Source: CAYRVF01 sp964427535
Lineage (GTDB): Bacteria; Chloroflexota; Ktedonobacteria; Ktedonobacterales; JADMIN01
DNA length: 44,139 nucleotides
NCBI GenBank assembly: GCA_964427535.1
Contig: CAYRVF010000027.1
Span: 1 to 44,139, forward strand
Reading direction: 5' to 3'
The notes under the pieces are model-generated. The model was not told where the DNA came from. It made no database searches and saw only the letters and a list, made by a program, of their open reading frames with translations. The translations under genes were made by a program, and so were the position numbers. Positions 39,686-44,139 of this stretch are shown here, in pieces. Position 1 is the first letter of the stretch; every line of letters starts with the position of its first letter.

Positions 39686-40473
39686 CGGCTGACCTGCCTC
39701 GCCCGCGCGGCGGTGTAGAGCGCCGTGACCTCATCTGGACTGAGCGCTCCGGATGGGCCGTCATACACCACACGCCCACCGACCAGCACCAGCGTCTGCT
39801 GACCCATCGCCAGCCCCCGGTCGAGCGCGTGCGTCGTCACCAGCGACGTGCCACCGGCGGCGCTATGCTCGCGCACTAACGTGGTCAGCAGCTCGATAGC
39901 CTCCGAGTCGAGCCCGGTGTCCGGCTCGTCTAGCAGCAGCAGGCGCGGCGCGTGCAGCAGACCCCGCGCGAGCGCCACACGCTGCGCCTGTCCGCGCGAG
40001 AGGCTGCCAGCCCGCTCGTTGGCTCGCGCGCGCATATCCACGCGGTCGAGAAGCTCGGCGACACGGCGCTCGCTCTCGGGCACGCCATACATGCGGGCGA
40101 AGAAGAGCAAGTTCTCGCGTACCGTCAGCTCGTCGTAGAGCAACGGGGAGTGCCCCACGTAGCCAACGTGCTGCCGAATCGCGCTCGCGTCGCGCGCTAC
40201 ATCCAGCCCGAGTACGCGGGCAGTGCCGCCGCTCGGCTTGGCCAGGCAGGCGAGAATCCGTAGCAGCGTGGTCTTGCCCGCGCCGTTCGGCCCCAGCACC
40301 GCGGCGCACGTGCCCGGCTCGACGCTGAAGGTGACATTTCGCAGCACTGGCCGCAGGCTGAAGGCCTTTTCCAGCCGCTCCAATGCGACCGCGACGCTGG
40401 ATGTGTCCGCCCCGGGGCGCGCGCTGGCGTCAGAGACGCTGTCGGGGCGTGACGAAAGCGTGCGAGCGCTCAT
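39682..40473 (-). CDS. ccmA: Heme exporter ATP-binding protein CcmA
   Basis: ATPase of the CcmAB complex, which drives release of holo-CcmE. The 263 residues have an N-terminal polar extension of about 28, Walker A GPNGAGKTT, Walker B LLLLDEP followed by DTGLD, and a final switch His in VTTHAL. The signature motif is LSRGQAQR, with Arg replacing the usual second Gly of LSGGQ; LSRGQ is seen in CcmA proteins. It overlaps ccmB by four bases and the upstream gene also by four bases, so the run is tightly coupled. Confidence 0.93.
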   Translation of the reverse strand: MSARTLSSRPDSVSDASARPGADTSSVAVALERLEKAFSLRPVLRNVTFSVEPGTCAAVLGPNGAGKTTLLRILACLAKPSGGTARVLGLDVARDASAIRQHVGYVGHSPLLYDELTVRENLLFFARMYGVPESERRVAELLDRVDMRARANERAGSLSRGQAQRVALARGLLHAPRLLLLDEPDTGLDSEAIELLTTLVREHSAAGGTSLVTTHALDRGLAMGQQTLVLVGGRVVYDGPSGALSPDEVTALYTAARARQVSR

Positions 40474-41834
40474 CGGCCGCCTCCCGGTAGCGCGCGTGCG
40501 GTTTCGGTCGCGCTGTCCGCCGTCTCAGTGTCGGCAACCGGCTCGGCTTCCTGCGGCTGAGGCGGAGCCGCTCCGGCAGCAGTCCCACCGGCCGCGATCA
40601 GCGCTCGCAGCGCCGCCCGCACCTCGGCCTCCTGTCGCTTGTAGTCCTCGACGCTGCACGTGCCCGCGGCGCGCGCCTGCTGGAGCGCGAGCAGCTGGTG
40701 CAGCAAGGCCTGCCGTTCCGACTCCTGCGCCTGTGCCTCCTCGCTGGCGACAGACGAACCCGCGCCCGTCACGACAGAGGGCGGCATCAGACGTAGCGCC
40801 ACAGCCAGCGCGCCGCGCTTGAGGTACAGCAGAATGGCAGCGGCAGCCAGCAGCGCCAGCACGCCCGCCAGCAGCGCCAACGTCTTGACATCGAGGTCTT
40901 GTGGCTCACCGGCGGCTGGCAAATTCCCCAGCGTGAGCGATGCCTGCGTTGCGGGCTTGAGCGTGCCAGTCTGGAACTGCTGATAGCGCAGCCCATACGC
41001 GTCGATGATGCCCTGCGCCGAGAAGTTTCCAGGGGTGACGAACATGGTCGGCGGCACGAGTGTCGTCACTGAGTCCGTCGTGTATTCCGCCTTGTACGAG
41101 AGCGGCCCCTGCGTGCCGCTGTACGGAATGTCGTACGCGAAGGCGAAGACCGAGTCGCCAGGTGGCACTGTGGCCGCGCTGCCAAATCCGGTACCAATGG
41201 TGATCGTCTGCACGCCCGAGAAGCCGAGGCCCAGCGTCAGGTTGGAGGCGCCCGGCGGCACCGAGAAGAGCAGCAGTCCCGTCGGCTTGCCATTCGCGGC
41301 GGCGGATGTGCCCACGAACGCGGACTTGCCGGAGTTGGAGAACGTCACGAATTCGCCGACGCTGATCAGGCCGTTCTTCTGGTTGACCTTGTTGACCAAC
41401 AGCGTCACATGCGAGATGTGCAGCGCGGCATCGCTCTGCGTCACGTCATAGACCGTGAGTTGTGCCGTCTGCGGCGTGGTGCTCTGCACCTGCAGCGCGG
41501 TCGACGGGAACAGCCCACCCTGGAAGCGCGTGTAGACCGCGTATGTCGCTCCGTCGCCGACGGCCAGTCCCGAGAACGTGAAGTGTCCCTGGGCATCCGA
41601 CGTCGTGGTGGCGATGTCATGGACCGTGCCGTTCGCCGTCTCTTGCAGCGTCACCTGCTGAGAGGCAACGGGCGCGTTGCTGTGCGTGCCGTTCACGACA
41701 ATGCCCTGGATGCTGCCCCCGCCCGCGGCAAAGGCAGCGCGATGCGACACGAGCAACACAGGCACCGCCAGCAGAGCCGCCAGCAGCACCATCCGAGTAA
41801 ACTTGGCTATACGAAGCACGCGTCGGATGGGCAT
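40470..41834 (-). CDS. Exported single-helix protein with carboxypeptidase-regulatory-like domain, within ccm operon
   Basis: A 454-residue protein. It has a signal peptide (residues about 12-37), a transthyretin-like carboxypeptidase regulatory domain (GGGSIQGIVVNGTHSNAPVA through DAQGHFTFSGL), and a second extracytoplasmic beta-rich region. One membrane helix around LALLAGVLALLAAAAILLYL is followed by a helical cytoplasmic end with GTCSVEDYKRQEAEVRAALR. I do not recognise an assigned function. It begins at 41834, one base after the stop of the CcmI-like gene, and overlaps ccmA by four bases, so it is translated as part of the cytochrome c maturation operon. It may fold or hold apocytochrome outside the membrane. 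Confidence 0.7.
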   Translation of the reverse strand: MPIRRVLRIAKFTRMVLLAALLAVPVLLVSHRAAFAAGGGSIQGIVVNGTHSNAPVASQQVTLQETANGTVHDIATTTSDAQGHFTFSGLAVGDGATYAVYTRFQGGLFPSTALQVQSTTPQTAQLTVYDVTQSDAALHISHVTLLVNKVNQKNGLISVGEFVTFSNSGKSAFVGTSAAANGKPTGLLLFSVPPGASNLTLGLGFSGVQTITIGTGFGSAATVPPGDSVFAFAYDIPYSGTQGPLSYKAEYTTDSVTTLVPPTMFVTPGNFSAQGIIDAYGLRYQQFQTGTLKPATQASLTLGNLPAAGEPQDLDVKTLALLAGVLALLAAAAILLYLKRGALAVALRLMPPSVVTGAGSSVASEEAQAQESERQALLHQLLALQQARAAGTCSVEDYKRQEAEVRAALRALIAAGGTAAGAAPPQPQEAEPVADTETADSATETARALPGGGR

Positions 41835-41835
41835 G

Positions 41836-42276
41836 CTATGCCCCCTTCCGACGGCGCACACGCGCGTTCATCCGCGAAGCGCTGGTGGTTGGCTTCCGTG
41901 TCGACGTGGCGGACGGCTGTCGCTTCTCGGCGGTGGCTGCGGCGGGTGCGCCCTGCTCGCGTTCGCGCAGGCCGTCCAGCTGCTCGTCGATCAGCGCGTC
42001 CAGCGCTTGCTCCTGTTCGTAGCGCGTCTTGAGCGCGGTCAGCGCGCGTTGCTCATAGCGGTCGCGGAGCTGTAGGTACTCTGGCTCGTCCAAGTTGCCG
42101 AGGCGGTAGTCGAATTCCACCTCGCGCAGCGCCTCCTTCGCGGACGCCTCGCGCTCGGCTACCTCGCTCGCCGGAGCCGGAGTCTGCCCGCGCGCCTCGT
42201 GATCGAGGCCCAGCAGGGGATATATCACGATGATCAGCCCCGAGAGGCCAAGTAAAGCCGCAATAACCAGTGGCAT
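41836..42276 (-). CDS. CcmI-like cytochrome c biogenesis protein
   Basis: A 146-residue protein with one N-terminal helix (VIAALLGLSGLIIVIYPLLG) followed by a charged helix REASAKEALREVEFDYRLGN with LDEPEYLQLRDRYEQRALT. This part matches the membrane and first cytoplasmic helical stretch of CcmI, which recruits apocytochrome to the CcmF/H ligation complex. The long TPR domain of proteobacterial CcmI is missing; instead the tail is Ala/Thr/Ser/Arg-rich. Its start overlaps the ccmH stop by one base. Naming follows position and the N-terminal pattern. Confidence 0.7.
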   Translation of the reverse strand: MPLVIAALLGLSGLIIVIYPLLGLDHEARGQTPAPASEVAEREASAKEALREVEFDYRLGNLDEPEYLQLRDRYEQRALTALKTRYEQEQALDALIDEQLDGLREREQGAPAAATAEKRQPSATSTRKPTTSASRMNARVRRRKGA

Positions 42277-42872
42277 TAGCTTCCCCGCTCGCTTCCGTGT
42301 CGCAGAGGTAATCCTTCTTCGGCTTCGAGCTGCTGTCGCAGCAGCGCCCGGAACCGCTCTGTCTCGTCCGGCGTCAGCGCGCCCGCTGGCGTCTCGCCGG
42401 ATGACTCCTGTCCTGCGGGCGCCAGCACCTCACCCGTCGCAGCGCCACGAGTGCCACGCGTGTCGCGCCATTCACGTCCAACCGAGTAAATGATGCCGAC
42501 GCCCGCGAGCAGCGCGACGAACGGCACAACCCAGATCAGCGTGGTAAAGCCTTGTTTCGGCGGGCTCTCTAGAATGGAGTCGCCGTAGACCGACTGGAAG
42601 TAGGCGAGCACCTGCTGCTCAGAGCGCCCGCTGGCGAGCTGGGTGTGGATGACACCGCGCATCTGCGTGGCAATCGCCGAGTTCGAAGCCGCCACCGACT
42701 CGCCGTTGCACACCGGACACTGCAACTGGCTCGCGACCTCATACGTCCGGTCGTCTAGCGTCTTCGGCCGGGCGGCGAGCGCCGCGGGCACCAGCCACAA
42801 CAACACGACGCCCACCAGCAGCGCCAGCGAGATCAAGAACGCCGGACGGCGGAGCAGCGTGCGTACGTTCAT
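42276..42872 (-). CDS. ccmH: Cytochrome c maturation thiol-redox protein CcmH
   Basis: Reduces the heme-binding Cys pair of apocytochrome c before ligation by CcmF. The 198 residues have an N-terminal helix, then the redox motif LQCPVCNGESVAASNS (Cys52, Cys55; family consensus LRCxxCQxxSxxxSN). AYFQSVYGDSIL, the GFTTLIWVVPFVALLAGVGI helix and a cytoplasmic tail follow. The start at 42872 overlaps the ccmF stop by four bases; the upstream open frame to 42989 is a shadow. The extra cytoplasmic end with Glu/Arg repeats is typical of non-proteobacterial forms. Confidence 0.93.
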   Translation of the reverse strand: MNVRTLLRRPAFLISLALLVGVVLLWLVPAALAARPKTLDDRTYEVASQLQCPVCNGESVAASNSAIATQMRGVIHTQLASGRSEQQVLAYFQSVYGDSILESPPKQGFTTLIWVVPFVALLAGVGIIYSVGREWRDTRGTRGAATGEVLAPAGQESSGETPAGALTPDETERFRALLRQQLEAEEGLPLRHGSERGS

Positions 42873-44139
42873 GCCGTCACCTCCACCGGGCGCGTCGCGG
42901 GCACCGCCTCGAGAAGCGCTGTGGGCCTGCGCCGCTGCGGCCACCAGCAGACGATGCCACCAGCCAGCATCAGCACGCCGCCGAACCAAACCAGCGGCAC
43001 CAGCGGATTGATGAACACCCGGATCGCCGCGGCGCCGCTGCTATCGAAGCCGCCGAGGAAGACGTACAGGTCATTCAGCCCGTGCGTGGTGATCGAGACG
43101 ATGCTCGTCGGCTGGCTCGCGAAGCCGGGGAAGATGCGCTGCCCCGGCGCGATGGTGCTCTTGCCGCCAATCGGGCTCTGGACGGTGAAGTGCGTCTGGA
43201 TGACCTCGATGCCGTTCTTGTCGGTCGTGTCGCTTACGCCCTGGTATGTCAGTGTGTAGCCGCTGACGCGCATACTCTGTCCGGCCGCAAGCGTCGCGTC
43301 CTGCTCGATCTGGAAGAAGTGCGAGCCGATGACACCAAGCGCGAGCACGACCAATCCGAGATGCACGAGATAGCCACCGTAGCGCTGGCGGTGACGCGCG
43401 ACCAGCCGCACGAACGCCTCGGGCACGCTCTCGCCATGTCCATGACGCACGCGCACGCCGCGCCAGACCTCGTAGAGAATTGTCGCGGCCGCGAAGGCGC
43501 AGATGGTGAAGCCGATGTTCGCGCCCAGGCTGCGCACGCCCAGCACGGGCAGCACGGTCGCCACCAGCGCCGCGAAGATCGCCGGATAGCGGAAGTTGCG
43601 CCAGATGCTCTGCCAGCCCGCGCGCCGCCATGCCAGCAGCGGTCCTACACCCATCATGAAGATCAACAGCGCGAAGAGCGGCCCGTTCACCTGTTGATAG
43701 AAGGCAGGGCCGACAGTCATCTGCTGGCCGCGCGCGACGGAGGAAATGATCGGAAAGATCGTGCCCCAGAACGTCGCGAACGCGACGCCTGTCAGCAGCA
43801 GGTTATTCAGCAGGAAGCTGCCCTCGCGCGAGACGAGCGAGTCGACCTCGTGTTCCGGCTTCAGGCGCGGCAGGCGATAGAAGAAGAGTGCGATCGTGGC
43901 GACCAGGATGACGGCCAGGAAGCCGAAGAAATATGGGCCAATGTCCGAGTACGAGAACGAGTGGACCGAGCTGATGATGCCGCTGCGCACCTCGAACGTG
44001 CCAAAGATCGAGAGGCCGAACGTGGCGATGATGAGGCCCAGGTTCCACACCTTCAGCGAGCCGCGGCGCTCCTGCACCATCGCCGAGTGCAGATAGGCCG
44101 TCGCGGTCAGCCAGGGCAGCAGCGCGGCGTTCTCCACCG
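42869..44139 (-). CDS. ccmF: Cytochrome c heme lyase subunit CcmF, C-terminal part (runs off window)
   Basis: Ligates heme to apocytochrome c with CcmH and CcmI. Only the last 422 residues are present; the 5' end lies beyond base 44139. The visible part begins VENAALLPWLTATAYLHSA, a conserved CcmF block. It continues through GTFEVRSGIISSVHSFSYSD and RYGGYLVHLGLVVLALGVIG with its membrane His, the extracytoplasmic SGYTLTYQGVSDTTDKNG domain, and the terminal NPLVPLVWFGGVLMLAGG helix. It overlaps ccmH by four bases. Genes such as ccmE and ccmG are not in the window and may lie upstream. Confidence 0.95.
   Translation of the reverse strand, partial: VENAALLPWLTATAYLHSAMVQERRGSLKVWNLGLIIATFGLSIFGTFEVRSGIISSVHSFSYSDIGPYFFGFLAVILVATIALFFYRLPRLKPEHEVDSLVSREGSFLLNNLLLTGVAFATFWGTIFPIISSVARGQQMTVGPAFYQQVNGPLFALLIFMMGVGPLLAWRRAGWQSIWRNFRYPAIFAALVATVLPVLGVRSLGANIGFTICAFAAATILYEVWRGVRVRHGHGESVPEAFVRLVARHRQRYGGYLVHLGLVVLALGVIGSHFFQIEQDATLAAGQSMRVSGYTLTYQGVSDTTDKNGIEVIQTHFTVQSPIGGKSTIAPGQRIFPGFASQPTSIVSITTHGLNDLYVFLGGFDSSGAAAIRVFINPLVPLVWFGGVLMLAGGIVCWWPQRRRPTALLEAVPATRPVEVTA

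Overview
This is a GC-rich bacterial chromosome segment, most likely from the phylum Chloroflexota. The evidence is the large polytopic protein carrying the Chlor_Arch_YYY (DUF2298) signature, a sigma-54 factor with an embedded zinc ribbon, an ECF sigma/DUF5667 pair, and the gene complement as a whole. I cannot assign class or genus. Coding density is high, about 42 genes. I saw no rRNA, tRNA, CRISPR, prophage or insertion sequence.

Layout. 1-520: 3' end of gyrB and its terminator. 595-8162: an SMP-30-like lactonase, envelope glycan proteins (a GT-C-like membrane protein, a GT2, the DUF2298 protein), a SnoaL-like protein and an unknown membrane protein. 8159-12639: a nucleotide-metabolism cluster. 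On the minus strand it runs HD phosphohydrolase, thymidylate synthase (TS) family enzyme, DHFR-like reductase, an inactive-looking TS paralogue, HNH nuclease, membrane protein; a dCTP-deaminase/dUTPase-fold protein is divergent on the plus strand. 12776-19737: sigma-54, a SufT-like DUF59 protein, a Nudix hydrolase, a secreted CHAP-domain protein, a HAD phosphatase and a small membrane protein. 19941-21840: a UPF0173 metallo-hydrolase and MoaA. 21947-26626: a cobalamin uptake operon (btuF-btuC-btuD-cobO) behind a well-formed promoter, cobalamin riboswitch and terminator. 26687-31548: DUF554, IspE, ECF sigma with a DUF5667 protein, and a GT4. 31585-35586: two GT9 enzymes, then a convergent radical SAM gene with a small companion. 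35723-37819: DUF3054, a zinc-ribbon membrane protein, and cytochrome oxidase subunits III and IV-like. 37981-44139: a cytochrome c maturation operon (ccmF-ccmH-ccmI-like-unknown-ccmA-ccmB-ccmC-ccmD-like), with ccmF running off the end.

The most unusual part is the 8159-12639 cluster. The intact TS-family enzyme has Asp (residue 183) where thymidylate synthases have the Asn that recognises the uracil ring. The same Asn-to-Asp change distinguishes phage T4 dCMP hydroxymethylase. A second TS-fold gene two places downstream has Tyr at the catalytic Cys position and a large insertion. The dCTP-deaminase-fold protein has Pro in place of the catalytic Glu. Together with an HD nucleotidase-like protein, a folate-reductase-like protein and an HNH nuclease, this could be a cytosine-nucleotide modification pathway rather than ordinary dTMP synthesis. 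That is inference and needs testing. A G/C-rich palindromic repeat occurs three times at gene 3' ends and may act as a terminator or REP-like element.
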